Below, one piece after another: positions 47,883-60,455 of a DNA stretch of 64,000 bases (its first letter is position 1; each line of letters starts with the position of its first letter). The notes beneath the pieces are model-generated. The model was given only the letters and a program-made list of their open reading frames with translations. It had not been told where the DNA came from and did not search any database. A program made the translations under genes and the position numbers. Source of the stretch: Monomorium pharaonis (lineage: Eukaryota > Arthropoda > Insecta > Hymenoptera > Formicidae); assembly GCF_013373865.1 (NCBI RefSeq), contig NC_050468.1, positions 13,227,496-13,291,495 of the forward strand, written 5' to 3'.

Positions 47883-49295
47883 AATAAAATTTTATTTTTT
47901 TTAACTCCTTTCATATCAATTCAGTTTTTTATTTTTCTTATATTTTGTTGGCGATTAAATTATTAAAAACCACTATTCTCATTTTTAATAATATAGAAAA
48001 TTATTTAAAGAAAACTATCAAAAATTAAAAAAAATTTAAGAATATATTAATCAAGTTTCTTTTTACTATTTAATCACATTATACTACTGTAAAATGACGG
48101 AGAACTTATTAAAAAAAGTAACGAACAGCCTCACACATCACTTTATACATATATACATACTTGTATACACATATATAAATAAAAAGTTAAAAAAATTTTA
48201 TATTATCTATTTAAAAATGTTCAACACATTCAAATCTAAGCTAATTACAGAAATATATGTCATCTGCCTAAATATTAAGAGAAAATAATTTATAATTTCT
48301 ATCATTTTTTTCCATGCTTTATTAAAACAAAGTATTATGATTTAAATTTGCAATTCAAAAAGTGCATCACAGTAATTACGAATAGTTACGATTCGTGTCT
48401 CGTTACCAATGATAAGAATTTATTAACTGCAACTTGATAAGCAATACTTTGCAAGAAACGATCATGATATTCTAGTACTTGTCACGATTGTTTCTCGAAA
48501 CATAATAATATGACGATACATGGGAGCTGTCTGCCAACTTGAATTTCACTGTACGATTGCAAGGTAACTTTACATAACTTTAAAGCATATAATATAAATT
48601 TATTTTTTATGGTTTGAATTGTTCTTTAACAATCATTATTATGTTAGTTTTACGCTTTGTGAAGCAATGTTTAATTCCATTCAAATGACGATTGGAGAAA
48701 CGTTTTCAAATAAATGTTACTGTATATTATTATAAATTCTAATTGATAAAAGAGAATTTGTTTCTCCCTTTTTCCAAAGTTGCATATTAATAATCATTTA
48801 AAGAATAGTATTAATTTTTTAACTAAAAATGTAGGTATCTGTGTAACTAAATTTTTATTTATTCCAAATATTTTATCTAAAAATAAAAATAAAATTGCAC
48901 TGACCTTAAGAAATTAGGAGTTATAATTTTCATAAAATCAAAAATATATATGTACATAATGATCAATGTATAATAAGAATGCCATAATTTCTTTTATATG
49001 AAGAACTATTATTATAGCTGTTTTATTCAATAAGTTAAAAGATTATAACATTGTTTTCTTTAGTATTCATCTTTATAAAGAATAGAAATAATAGCAACCA
49101 CATCGAATTATAAAAGCAGTGTACGGCGGCCAAGTTTAGGGTTAATGCCGCAGAAGTACGTTCAAGAACTCAAAAGCAAACGATCCAGCGACCGTCATGA
49201 GTACGAGGTCTCCTTTTGAGGCTACGAAAGGTGTTTGGCGCGTGCGAAATATCCTGAAACGACCTTGCCATAAGCAAGGTATGCGGTATATTATC
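47883..49295. other. AT-rich spacer
   Basis: Nothing recognised. Small frames near 48094 are low-complexity and lack context. A slightly GC-richer patch lies at 49120-49280 beside the GT array. Confidence 0.4.
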
Positions 49296-49439
<144 letters not shown>

Positions 49440-49616
49440 ATTTGTGTATGGGAGACCAAGTGCTGGAAGATATAAAATGCATAACTGTGCATTCACTTCG
49501 ATGTAATGCTTTGTGATTGCGAATCTCTCAAAGATAAATCGATCTAACAATGCGCTTCAACAGGAGTCTAATCAAATGTATTTAACCTACTTTCTTGATT
49601 GTACATGTGTGCCATT

Positions 49617-49865
49617 TACACTGAAAGAACAATGTATAACATTTGCGACTATAATTGCGTAGTAAAATAATTATAGTCGGAAATATCATTTTTATAAAAT
49701 TAGTATAAACATAATAATAATAAATTAAACTGGTTATTATTACTAATGTTATAATATAATTCTAAAATGAGAGTTTATAAGCAGTATTTTATCATTTTAT
49801 TATTACATAATTCTTATTTACTATATAATTATCATCACAAATACCAAATACTTTTCTTTCAGTGC
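49617..49865. mobile_element. Possible MITE with ACACTGAAAGAA ends
   Basis: The left end ACACTGAAAGAACAA (49617) is matched by the inverse of the right end (CTTTTCTTTCAGTGC, ending about 49865). The terminal word CACTGAAA is also found in the 38339-38554 element. AT-rich non-coding interior of about 220 bp. Confidence 0.45.
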
Positions 49866-50739
49866 AATGAATAAAAATGTAAGTTAGTGATTCATAATCG
49901 AGATGTCGCTGCGCACTATCATTAATTGTTAATATCCTTACCATATCAATGTGTCGCAAATATACGACATCTGCGACGTTACGAGGCTGTCAACAAGTTT
50001 AGAACCAGCGATTTCCTTTTAAGCCGACTCACACGACGACACCACCGTGAATCACTTCCGGTTGTGCGTATCATTCCTTTTTAATAATCTAACGATTTGC
50101 GTGACACGCGCACATTCTAGAAGATTGCGTGGTTAACGCAAATGGAAAGCGCATCCACGACGTAAGACGATTACGCTTTCGTGGGCATTACGATAGTTGT
50201 TCATGGAATATATTCTGAATCACATTTGCATGTGTATGAGATCATTCGTGCAAAAAATGTGAAAGCGTGAAAGATAAAGTATGGTAAAAAATTAAACTGG
50301 TTATTTCGAAAAGGTACAACACGGAGGCAGTAAAAAAATAAAGGTAAATTTGCTCTCCGTGTAAAATAATGTAAAATTAAAAAAAGTATGTATTAAAATT
50401 ATGTAATCAAAATTTTGATATATTTTTTTAGAGCAAACAAGTTTTTTTTCTTTCCTTTGAGATCTAATCTTAGATACATTATCTGTTATAACAACGTTCT
50501 ACTTACGTTCTATTAACACCCGCTATTAAACACTCTTTCGAAAAAAAATGATTCAACTAAAACCCATGAAAAATCTCAAGTATAGCTTCTTCGTTCTGAC
50601 GATGAACATGCGTCAACTGAAGAACTCTTATCGAAACATTGTATCATTCTAAAAAAAAACTAACATAATTTTCGTAATTTTTTGTTTCAAAATTAGCCAA
50701 GGCTGCTTCAGAGTTCGTAAATAAAAACGGTTATTAATA

Positions 50740-52800
50740 AAACGCTAAGTTTTAAGATGGAAAGTGGCAGCCTTCATCGCTCCTTCGCAATAAAAGATCA
50801 CGGTAAAACTGTACAGAGAAGATACTCGTCGTCACATTTATGCGCGAGTTGGCGATAGCGGCAAATCACGGTTTACGGTGCGCCGCTGTTTTCGATTGCA
50901 AAAAAATCGCGCCAGACATACCGGCACCCGGCGTTCCGCATCGTAAATAAATTAAATTAAACGCGCATTTACGTACAAATTATCCTCGAGCGGCGCGGCT
51001 CAAGCACCCAATAAAAGTATTTCACCGCTCGTTAAAATTAACAATGTCGGGGCGAATAAATCGCGATTAATTATCCGGGCCACACACACACACGCGCGCG
51101 CGCGGGTGAACATTGTTTCGGCCAAGGAGAATAAGAGAAATGGAGAAAAGGCAACGGAAAGAGAAAGAGAAAGAAATAGATAGATGTACAGGAGGAAGGA
51201 GGAGGAGGGAGGAGAGACAAAAAGAAGGGGACCACGATCTGTGTTCCTAGCAAGAGAAAAAGAAAGGCGGGCCTTTCAAATGTGGCACGGACACGCTCAC
51301 GAAATTCCATTCCTCGTTTCGACCACACGCGAAAGAGCCAGAGGACACGCGCCAGAGGAATTCAAGCGACCTTGCGCCCGTTACGCCAAAAGAAAGCAAA
51401 AGCAAACAATAGGCACGATCTCTCGTTCACTTTCCGCAGTCGGTGAACGCAACCGGCCGCAACTTCGTAAAGATCGATGAAAAGATCCACGCGAGTCCGA
51501 TGTTCAATCTGAAGAATTCGGCGTGCGAGCCGGTGGACGGAGTCAAGCGTGATTAATTTAAAATGACGTAAAAGTTCTTTTTATCTGTTCTCTCTAACGG
51601 CTAGCATTGTGAACGAAAAGCAAATGAGAATTTTTTTTTGGACGAATTAGCATACGTAAGACGGGTGGATTGAATGAGGGTTAAGAGATCGACGTTGTCT
51701 TCCGTGTTCGAATGACATTTTCCTAAACAAGCAATTCACAAAGTTATTCTATCGATTTCGCTTGATAGCGATTGATTTGCACCGGCATATATAACATAAT
51801 AACAAAATTATTATGCAATAGTAAAGTGATTAAAAAAAAAAAGATAACGAGACCTAACAAGATGCAACGTTAGCTTTTGAATGATAATAATCGCACTTAA
51901 TGGAGAGAGGGCTGGAGGGAAAGAGTTCGAGGACCAGCCTCTCTCTCTCTCTCTCTCTCTTCGGTTTCTTGTTACGAGAAAGCAAGGGCGCACTTCCACG
52001 AAGACAGCTAACGAGGCGGCCAGGTAGTATCTACTTGGGTCGCTAACAGCCGCGCGGGGAGTTAAACCTCGGCGGGAGAGACAGAGCGGAGACGATGGAT
52101 CCCGTCCTCCGATAAGCGACTTCGATATGTTGTACAATAACCGACCCAGCTGCCTGCAGCTCGATCTTTCATCGCGTTTCGTCGTTCGATCTGCGTGTTA
52201 CTTAACAGCCATCGCGAGCTCTACGTTGACATGGGTCACGCTCAACGTGATCTACGAGAGGAAAGGGAATCTACAGATACTCTACCAAATGCCTAGGATC
52301 ACATAACTTTGACATTTACAGAGGAAGAGTAATAACGATACATTTGTGTTTTGCATCGTCCGACATCTCGTGAAAGATTAAGAATAGCGGGCGACAGTTG
52401 TTGCGCGAAATTAATAATCGTAAACTGGAAATAAAATATTTCTTCATGACATGCTCACCAACGTTTGCGTCTAGGCCTTAATCGACGCAGAGAGAAGGCT
52501 GATGCCTACTAGTACAATGTTAATCCATCTTATGGCGGGTCAATTGAGTTTGTCATCCGCCAAATTTCCTAGATACGAAACACAGCACACTTATTTAAAT
52601 ACCTCATCGATCATCGGTTACACTTCAGATCAATGAACCGCAGGAAGGTTCAAACATCGCCGCGGTGAAGAAACCACTTGACCTTGCATGGTCAGACGTC
52701 TGTTGCAACCTCCCAATCATTAAACGATTTATTTGCACATCTTGTCGCTCAAGGACCATCTGCTGGAGATCTTTTAAATGTTACCGTCAATTAGAAGTTG
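50740..52800. other. GC-raised block with purine-rich tract, no gene recognised
   Basis: Contains (CA)/(CG) alternation at 51082-51105, a long purine tract at 51120-51235 and a (CT) tract at 51939-51961. Open frames such as 51184-51480 (plus) and 51811-52137 (minus) are low-complexity. Plausible regulatory DNA upstream of the 56.3 kb promoter candidate. Confidence 0.35.
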
Positions 52801-53118
52801 AAAGAAAATATTAGAAATATATATTTTCATGTAATTTTAATTCATATAACATTGTTAATTGACTGAAGTTTTTTATTGCGACGAAGAAATAATCTTATGG
52901 AATATAAATTCTAAAGGTCTCATCGACTTTTATTTATGAGAGCCATATTCATAAAGTATTTTTTGAAAAAAGGAAATATTTCATATTTATTAAACGTTTT
53001 TACACAAATAACGCCAAATATTCCAAAAAAAAGACACATACAAAACGTTATATCTCTTGCTGTAATCGCCTATTCGCTTCACGACGTGATGTCAAGAGCT
53101 GAAAGTATAGAAAGTCAC

Positions 53119-53301
53119 CGGCTTTTACCTAATCGCAGCGGGTTGAGCCCCGGAGGCACCGCGGGAGCTGCTGCAGTCCAGGTGGTGGGCTATCTGTCGG
53201 TCCTCGTGAAAGCGGGCATTCCAAACGCGGCTCGTTCAGTTCGGAGAACGAACGAGCACTCGGTGTCTCGAGGAGGTCTGTTCCTCGCGGCGTGTCGTTA
53301 A
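53119..53301 (+). other. Exon-like GC-rich patch (weak)
   Basis: A pyrimidine-rich acceptor-like sequence (GGCTTTTACCTAATCGCAG) ending near 53139 precedes an open plus frame ending RGGLFLAACR* at 53301. There is no known motif and no clear donor. It could be an untranslated or terminal exon, or simply another CpG island. Confidence 0.2.
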
Positions 53302-53501
53302 GCATACACAAACGCACACATACCAAATTATATACACTCTCGGCTATGGGCCTCTGGTATTTACCAGCGATTCACTTGGTCAATATGTAAATGTATAAGT
53401 ATATCGGTGTGTCCACTCTTGACGCACATACACACGCACGAGAGGTCCTATCTATCTTCCTCCTCCCACTCGTGAAGAATGAAAGATAAAGCTTTTCTCC
53501 C

Positions 53502-54717
53502 TCCGCTACTCATTTAGCTTCAGTTCAGCTACCCTTTTCATCTTTATGTTCTCTTCGGGACAGAAAAGCATCCCTTGTGCTCCAAATTCTCGGAAGATAA
53601 AAGTTTACGAAAAATGGTCTAACTTACAAAAGGATTTTTCCGTAAGGATAGTAGTGTCAAGTAAATGGGGCAAACGAAAAGCAGCTCAAAGCTAGAAACG
53701 GAGAACACATGTTAACAATATTAAATTGGACACTCAGTGTTAACTAATCATATTGTAGAATTGAATCATCTGTTTGATTGGGATAATATTAAGATTCTGA
53801 AAATGTAGAAATTAAATTATAACAAAAAAATTACTTTCTGAGAAGTTGTACATTGAAAAACAAATGTAATGGAGAGGATTAATAAAAGAACTAAGTGTCT
53901 CGATGATTCATATTTTTGTTTACTCAATGTGCTTTCAACAATGCTTAAACATAACGCCGCATGTTAGTCATCGAGAATATATTTCGATCAACCGACATTC
54001 AAGCATCATTTGCTTTTTGTCTATATTAAAAGCAGGAAGTTTATTAAAACCGTTGGACGCATATATTATTTCTGACACGTATATTATAGTTTTGAATCTT
54101 GTCCTCTTGATTCTATATAATTGACTATTATTTATGACTGCTATTTATGTTAACGCGTATAATTAGTTACATATAATTAGTTATATCAACAATAATTTAT
54201 ATCAAGAATAGTTATATGTCAATTTCAAATTAATCAAACGAGTTACGCACACAATATTTTGTCTACAACAGATATTTTGACACCGCTTCAAGTTTTATCT
54301 TTCTGACTTCATTCTTCTCACTTTTAAATACAGAATTAGTTACGATATATTTTATTTTTAATTAACTTTATTTTATTTAATAACTTACCATGGAAAGTGG
54401 AGTTATTATATTGTTTCAATTTTAAACCGCATGACACATTCGTTATTTTTATATTATTTACATTGTCTGTATTACTCATGCGTCCAATTTTTGATGTAAT
54501 TTATCTCTTCTTTCCTTTTGTCTGTCTTTCCCAACAGCTTGTCTTTAATTGATTAAGTATATGTATCTATATTTCGATTTATTTGCTACTGATGAATGAC
54601 TAAGAAATAAAGTCAAAATCGCATTATTTTCATTATACATACAAAATACAAATAAATTATAGTTTGTTTTACATTTTAATTAAACTCCTTTTTTTAGTTT
54701 CTTTGATTCTCTTTTAA
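53502..54717. other. AT-rich spacer
   Basis: Nothing recognised. Confidence 0.4.
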
Positions 54718-54905
54718 AAGTTAACAACTTCCTTCTGTTGGTGGATAATCCACCAACAATCTCTGTTGTCCTCCGCGTCACGGAGGCCATGAAAGCCCAT
54801 CCCACTTCTTCAGCTGCGTTCCATCGCGGCACACGCGGGACGGATTCGGCTAAGACTTGCATAGCCACGCGCGCAACCCGCACGTGCCATTCTGACCGCG
54901 TTCAA
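54718..54905. other. Sharply bounded GC-rich patch open on both strands
   Basis: 190 bp of higher GC in AT-rich surroundings. The minus frame (54680-54883) reads WNAAEEVGWAFMASVTRRTT and the plus frame also stays open. It begins with the near-perfect palindrome TTGGTGGATAATCCACCAA (54739-54757). It might be a fragment of a decayed coding repeat or an isolated exon; I do not recognise it. Confidence 0.25.
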
Positions 54906-55439
54906 TTTAAACTTGGCAATATATCTTACAAAACACACACACACACACACACACAAACACATTTATTGTGCTTACTTACAATTTTTAATTTAATTTTACG
55001 CTCTTAAATTAATGTAAATATTTCCATTTTTTTATATTATCTATATTGATATGCACTTATGTGAAATAATAATTAAAATAGATGTAATGTATGTATATTA
55101 GTATCTGATTGAAACTAATCACTTTTTACATCTGTGTAATGAACTACGCATACGCACATCTATCATGTTTCTCGTTTTCCGTGTGCACACGTGGATCTGA
55201 GACATCTGCAACAAAGTAACATCTACTCGTAACTATAAAACAAGCACATCTGTTTATCTGGCTCCCCTCTCTAAAAAAGTAGGTGGTAGAAGGAACTCGT
55301 GACCTCAGAATCGTTACGAAAGACTAATATATCGCTGAATGTCGAGACTGTAAAGTCGCGCCGGACGTGTCAGAGCCACACGTATGTCTGTGATTTTCTT
55401 TCTATAAGTATTAACTTTATTAATTATTTGAGAAAAATG

Positions 55440-55461
55440 TGTGTATGTGTGTGTGTGTGTT
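55440..55461 (+). repeat. Short (GT)n microsatellite
   Basis: About 20 bp of GT alternation. A matching (CA)n tract lies at 54934-54953. Confidence 0.85.
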
Positions 55462-55967
55462 GTTAGTGATTAGAACATCTCCTTAAAAAGTTTGAACAAA
55501 TCATTGCTTTCCTATTTAGTTTAAATACACCGAAAAAATGGGATATCGGATCACGGACAAAGTTTGTGTCACTCGCTTCAAAGTTCAAATTAAAAATAAA
55601 TCATTCAATAAATAATGTTTATTGAAAACGATTATGAGCTCGACTATGTGGAGAGTATGTCATGCAACTTTTTTCAGATTTAATACTGTAAAATAAAAAA
55701 AAAACCAGCAACATGACAGATCCACACGTGCTTTGACAACGGTACCGAAAAAAAAAAAAACAAAAAAAAAAACATGTGCACACTTGGAGGAGGACTTATC
55801 ATTTCTGGAATATGATGAGAATGTCTTTTTAAAAATTAGAGTTAATTGACGTTACAAGAAACGTTACTTTTCGTGGAACTTTTGCGGGCTCTGCTCTTTA
55901 ACACTTGCTCGCGCAATAACAACGGCGCTGAAAAGCAAATACATCTAACGTTTAACGAATATTTTCT

Positions 55968-56331
55968 CTCTTTTCTCCCGCCTCCCCTCCCTTTCCTCCC
56001 TCAGACTCCACCTGTGACAATCATCTCTATTCCGCGGATCTCGCGTCGCACGTGCACGCGCTTTTCCGCTCTCCTCTCCCCCCCCCCCTGGCGCCCAATT
56101 CCTCCACACCGTCTCTCGCGAAGAAGACCACTCTCCGTCGCCGCGACGTCCTCTTTCTCCTCCTCCGCGACCACTGCCACCACCACAACCACCGCTACTA
56201 CCACCGCCACCTTACGTCTTCCCTCCCCCCACCCTTTTTTCCCTCATTCATTTTCTCTCTCTTTCTCCCGGCGATCGTGCGTGATCTTTGTTACTTCGCG
56301 CTGACACGGTGGTGGAAGTCGCAACGGAACT
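55968..56331 (+). promoter_or_regulatory. Pyrimidine- and CpG-rich promoter candidate
   Basis: About 300 bp dominated by C and T on the plus strand (CTCCCC, CCACCACC words), changing abruptly into CpG-rich sequence. A TCAGTG initiator-like motif lies at 56332-56337, and a second (TCAGTC) near 56629. No TATA box stands out, as is usual for CpG-rich insect promoters. Open frames across it are low-complexity. Confidence 0.45.
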
Positions 56332-56663
56332 TCAGTGCAGCTGCGACGAGCAGCTGACGCGGAATCATTTGGAGTAGCCTGCAGTGGAGCTCGCGCCGCG
56401 TACGCGACAACGCACGACAGGTCAGGACCACGGTGCTGCGCGCGCGCGGGTGTCGAGACGGGGGACACGCACACGGTACTGGACCGCTCACGCCGCTGCC
56501 GCAGCCTCCGGACAGGACAGCCGCGGGGGATCCGCGCGTGTCTTCGCCGATCCGCGTGCAAATGAGCTCGCGCCGCGAGTGCGCGCGTGAAAGAAACGCT
56601 TCTGCTACCTGCGCTCGTGGTCGCGTCTCAGTCGCGAACAGTGCGGTGTGTCGTCGTCGTCGT

Positions 56664-56695
<32 letters not shown>

Positions 56696-56860
56696 CCATC
56701 ATCGTTACGCGATTCCGCGACGTGGTGCATCGCCGGCTGTGCTCCGCGTTCACGACGACTCCGGGACGAAGACGGCGGTCCTGAGAGGGAGGCCTGTGTA
56801 AGAAAGAGCACGGCTGACAAGTGTATGCGCGCGGGCGCGCCGACGAGGGAATACTCGCAG
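56332..56860 (+). other. Candidate first exon (mostly 5' UTR) of a plus-strand gene
   Basis: CpG-rich block running from the initiator-like motif to a consensus donor CGCAG|GTGAGT at 56861. It includes an (ATC)n run at 56666-56703. The last ATG (56825) would give MRAGAPTREYSQ in phase 0 up to the donor, but the exon may be entirely untranslated. The identity of the gene cannot be read, since no downstream coding exon is recognised before 64000. Confidence 0.4.
56666..56703 (+). repeat. (ATC)n trinucleotide repeat
   Basis: About 12 ATC units with one CACC interruption, inside the candidate first exon. It gives poly-His, poly-Ile or poly-Asp in different frames, all unlikely to be translated. 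Confidence 0.9.
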
Positions 56861-57064
56861 GTGAGTGTAAGAGATCGCTTGTCGCGTTCGCCGGGGGGGT
56901 ATACACGTCTCGCGAGGAACGAGATCCTCGAGACGCAAAGCGCGGGGCTGACGGACAGGCCTGCAAAAAGAAGCCGATTGTATCCCAGGAAAAATCACTT
57001 TGAGAAGATAAAACCCCGTGACAAAGTATAAGGAAATGTGTTTTGTTAGCAGCGGGGCTGTTAC

Positions 57065-57240
57065 CTTTTGACAGCTTCAAATATTCGAAGCTTTGAAAGG
57101 ATTCGAAACTTCGGAAGCTTTAAAGTCAACCTTTGAAGTCAAACTTCGAAGCTTCGAACCCCATTAAAGGTTGAAGTTAATTTTAAAGGTTCGAAAATTC
57201 GGAATTCTTTCGAAGCTTTACATATTCAAAATTGTCAAAC
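57065..57240. repeat. Cluster of TTCGAA / GAAGCTTC near-palindromes
   Basis: In 175 bp the words TTCGAAGCTTTGAAAGGATT, TTCGAAACTTCGGAAGCTTT, ACTTCGAAGCTTCGAA and GGTTCGAAAATTCGGAATTC follow one another, all built from GAA and TTC modules. It is non-coding and sits 200 bp after the candidate donor at 56861. Confidence 0.7.
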
Positions 57241-58871
57241 GTAACAAATCTAGTTAGCACGTTTAGTTTCTACGATAAAAAATAAGAAAACAAAATGAAG
57301 TGATATACATGTATAAATATAATATAAAGAATGAAGAAAAAGGAATATAGGAATTATAAAGACTTATTCATTCTAAAATGCTCTACATAATGGAAACTTT
57401 AAAAATAATGAATTATTTATGTAACGTTAACAATCAATAACACTAATAAGTCACTTGATGAAAATGCTGATGGACAATTAAAAAACTAACGATTCTCAAC
57501 TATTCTAAAATTTGTCACGATCATCTTTGTTAGTCAGCTCTTTTAATATTTAAGCTGACTTTCTGTTGACATTTAATAAGAAATTAAAAACAATTAACAT
57601 TTGAAATTAAGCCGACTAAAGAGTTTTTCTTCTATAAGTCACGCGTAACACTGCGTGGGTTTCCTCGCAGAGTTAGAGCGTTAGACATATAGAAAAGGGA
57701 TAATTAAAGCGTGATCTTTACATCGAGGATACGGACGGAAAGGAGGAAGAGAGGGAGGAAATGATGGAACCACCAAGAATGCGGATTATAGCGGCGTGTG
57801 ATGGATGGATCGGGCTAGCGAGCAGATTTTTAGTACGTGATATCATCCGGAGGCAAAACGAGTCGCGTAGTGCGTAAGTCACCGCGCGAGAGTTACCTGA
57901 CTTGATTGGCGGGGACACGTGCGAAGGCGAAGACACGTGATTCCCGTGTTCGGCGATAGCCAATCTCTCTAATTCGTGAGACACTCGACTTCTCAATTAT
58001 TTGACTCGCCTAACGGCGAATGTTTGCTTCTAGGACGCTCCTGCATTTTTACTAGACATTTATTGCCAGGTATATTTAGTGTCGCTTGAACGAGAGAGAG
58101 AGAGAAAAGAAATAGAGAGATCCTGAATTTCTTTCCATTTCTCGAGGATGGTATTTGATGCCTGGAATAAGATAAGAATTGAACGGACACAAAATTTAAC
58201 GCGTTTCGCGTTAAACGACGGGATGTTGCGGATGTGTCGCGACTCTATTCACCTTGGCTGCGAGTGCAAAATAATCGTCGGGTTAATCGAATTTCAAGCT
58301 CGTGAGTCATCATTTAACGAAATGCGGGATGAAAGTATCGGCTTTTGTTTACATCAATCGTGTTCGGTGTAGCATTTCGATGAGGTCTAGAACAAAACAG
58401 TCCTAATGTGAATTTTATTATGTGAAAATCACGGAAACCGCGAGGATTTCAGCGGAGAAATTCGCGCGGAATCGTCAACGTCAGCTGCTCGGCAGGATTC
58501 GTAACGCGTCGCGCTCGCTCGCTCGGCCAATCGACGTTTGCGCGTAACTGCGGGATCACTTTCAAAATTAATTGTTTCCGAGGTCGTGGCTTGTTTGAGA
58601 GAATATTGCGCGGATGCGAATAGAAAAAAGAACACGTAATTTCAAAGAGATCACGAAATCGGTCATCCACGACAGCGTGATTTCCATCGGTGTAATCGAC
58701 TTTCATGACACGTCGCGTCGGCTCTCGCCTTGCAGACGTCGATGTTTCGTTCTTTTTATTTAGGAACAGTTACAAATTTGCATTAAATGGCCACGATATT
58801 CACCGAATCTTTTTTAACAAAATTTCTGTCTCTTTCGAAAAATATAAAAATTTATATGCAAATAATTTTAA

Positions 58872-58873
<2 letters not shown>
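57241..58873. other. Candidate intron DNA
   Basis: AT-rich to about 57640, then CpG-raised to about 58720. Open frames at 57718-57996, 58148-58372 and 58429-58706 carry no recognisable domain and lack supporting splice partners. Confidence 0.35.

Positions 58874-58955
<82 letters not shown>
58874..58955 (+). repeat. (CT)n microsatellite, about 82 bp
   Basis: Perfect CT dinucleotide array. Confidence 0.97.
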
Positions 58956-58958
<3 letters not shown>

Positions 58959-58997
58959 AAAGCAAATGTAATAATGAAAGAAAAGACATTTTATCGA

Positions 58998-59215
58998 ATG
59001 CAATTAACCGATTCATCCGATTAAATCTATCAAGCCACGTGAGAGATTACTGGTTTAATCGTTTATCCGATCAATGGGAACAACCCGATTAATCAATCAA
59101 GGCATAAACCACCGGGACTCAGTCGATTAATCAAACGAAATCGATAAACGGATAACAATTTAATCGATAAATCTCATGCGACCGCTCTCGATCGTTTAAG
59201 TCGAGTAATGCAAAA
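58998..59215. promoter_or_regulatory. Dense cluster of GATTAA / ATCGAT homeodomain-like words
   Basis: In about 220 bp there are repeated GATTAA or TTAATC words, including CGATTAATCAATCAAG, GTCGATTAATCAAACG, AATCGATAAACGG and TTTAATCGATAAATC, many as palindromes. ATTA/TAAT is the core of homeodomain sites and ATCGAT-type words resemble Exd/Pbx or DREF sites. It is a candidate enhancer in the putative intron; it could also be a decayed tandem repeat. Confidence 0.4.
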
Positions 59216-59759
59216 CACATAACGAAATTGTTTCGAAACAAAATTATTTGATTTGAATATTAAAACAGCATGCACGCAATAACTTAGAGGAAATTAAACT
59301 CATTAACTACATAATATTAAAAAAGTTTATAATTAAAATAATAAAAACTTGTTTTAATATTATTTTATTTATTTAGAATGGAACAACGAAATGAACATCA
59401 TTATTTTAAGCAATATTTTAATAAGAAGGTATTGAATAATTTTTAAACGTTTATAAGTACAACAAAAAGAAAACAGGTTGAAAATTATTCAATCCTTTCG
59501 TATAAATCTGATTCTACATTAGTTAACTACTCATAATCGATTAGATTTTTCGATTACGTCATATTTAATGTAAAAATGTATTGCATTCAGAATATTACAA
59601 AATGCAATGTACTTAATTTGAAATTATTTAACATCTGAAAAACCGTTCGTTTTGATTGTTTGAAGCTGGGAAGCAAAGCACCAAGATAACAATGGCATTT
59701 CTTACTGATATTTGATGTCGGATTTACGTAGAGATACCGCGAGTAGAATAAGCACGGCG

Positions 59760-60455
59760 CTAATTTGACTGGATAACCGTGCAGCTTCTGATTATTTGAC
59801 TCGGGACCAAAAAGCTGGGAAGGTCGGTACCATTATCGCGAGAGAGTTTTTTTTTTCGGTGATTTTTATGCGGCAAATACTGGAGCACGTCTTGCATATC
59901 CGCGACATCCCGTCTCTCTACGGCTCTTAACGCACGCACGCTCGCACGCACGCACGCACACGCGTACGCCCATCGGATCCTTCCTCGCGCATCCAGCACG
60001 CACCTGTTATGTTGTGTGTTGTCGTTCCGCAGCGGCGGCGTGGCTGCACGCGACAGCTCGTGCCACTTACTTCCAGTTACCTCTCGGCAGTGCGGGCCGT
60101 CGGCCGCCTTCGCGTCGCTATTTCTCGCGGTGAATCGACTCCGGGATCCGTGCGGATCACCACACTCTCGATCCGTAACATGGGCGAAGATTGATTGTCT
60201 ACCTACCCCGCGTCGCGCTCGCGCTCGCGCTCGCGCTCGCGGCACGCCAGGTAGAGTAGAACGTAATAGATTAGAGTCATTAGCGTGCCGTGTAGAGCTC
60301 ATATTTACGCGCGGCGCTAAAACGACCGACGACGTCGCCGTTGCCGTCGTTCCGTCGAATATATGTGACGGAGGTGGAAGGACGAATGCGATGATCTCTT
60401 GAAATTGCGTACCTCGATCCGCTACCTTTCCTCTATCTCTCGTTGCTCCTCTCAT
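59760..60455 (-). other. Longest open frame of the window (231 codons), probably not coding
   Basis: Minus-strand frame in a CpG-rich island, with low-complexity RARARARARAR (from a GCTCGC repeat at 60207-60240) and ACACACVRASVRA (from a CGCA/CGCT repeat at 59930-59960). The opposite strand is open for 128 codons at 60016-60402 too. There is no domain, signal peptide or family likeness. Most likely an open frame forced by GC-rich non-coding DNA, though a lineage-specific protein cannot be excluded. Confidence 0.25.

Noticed and set aside
56001..56820. Many overlapping open frames in the 56 kb CpG block, including poly-His and poly-Asp
   Set aside because: Up to five frames are open at once in simple-sequence, GC-rich DNA; none has a domain. 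The block is better read as promoter and leader.
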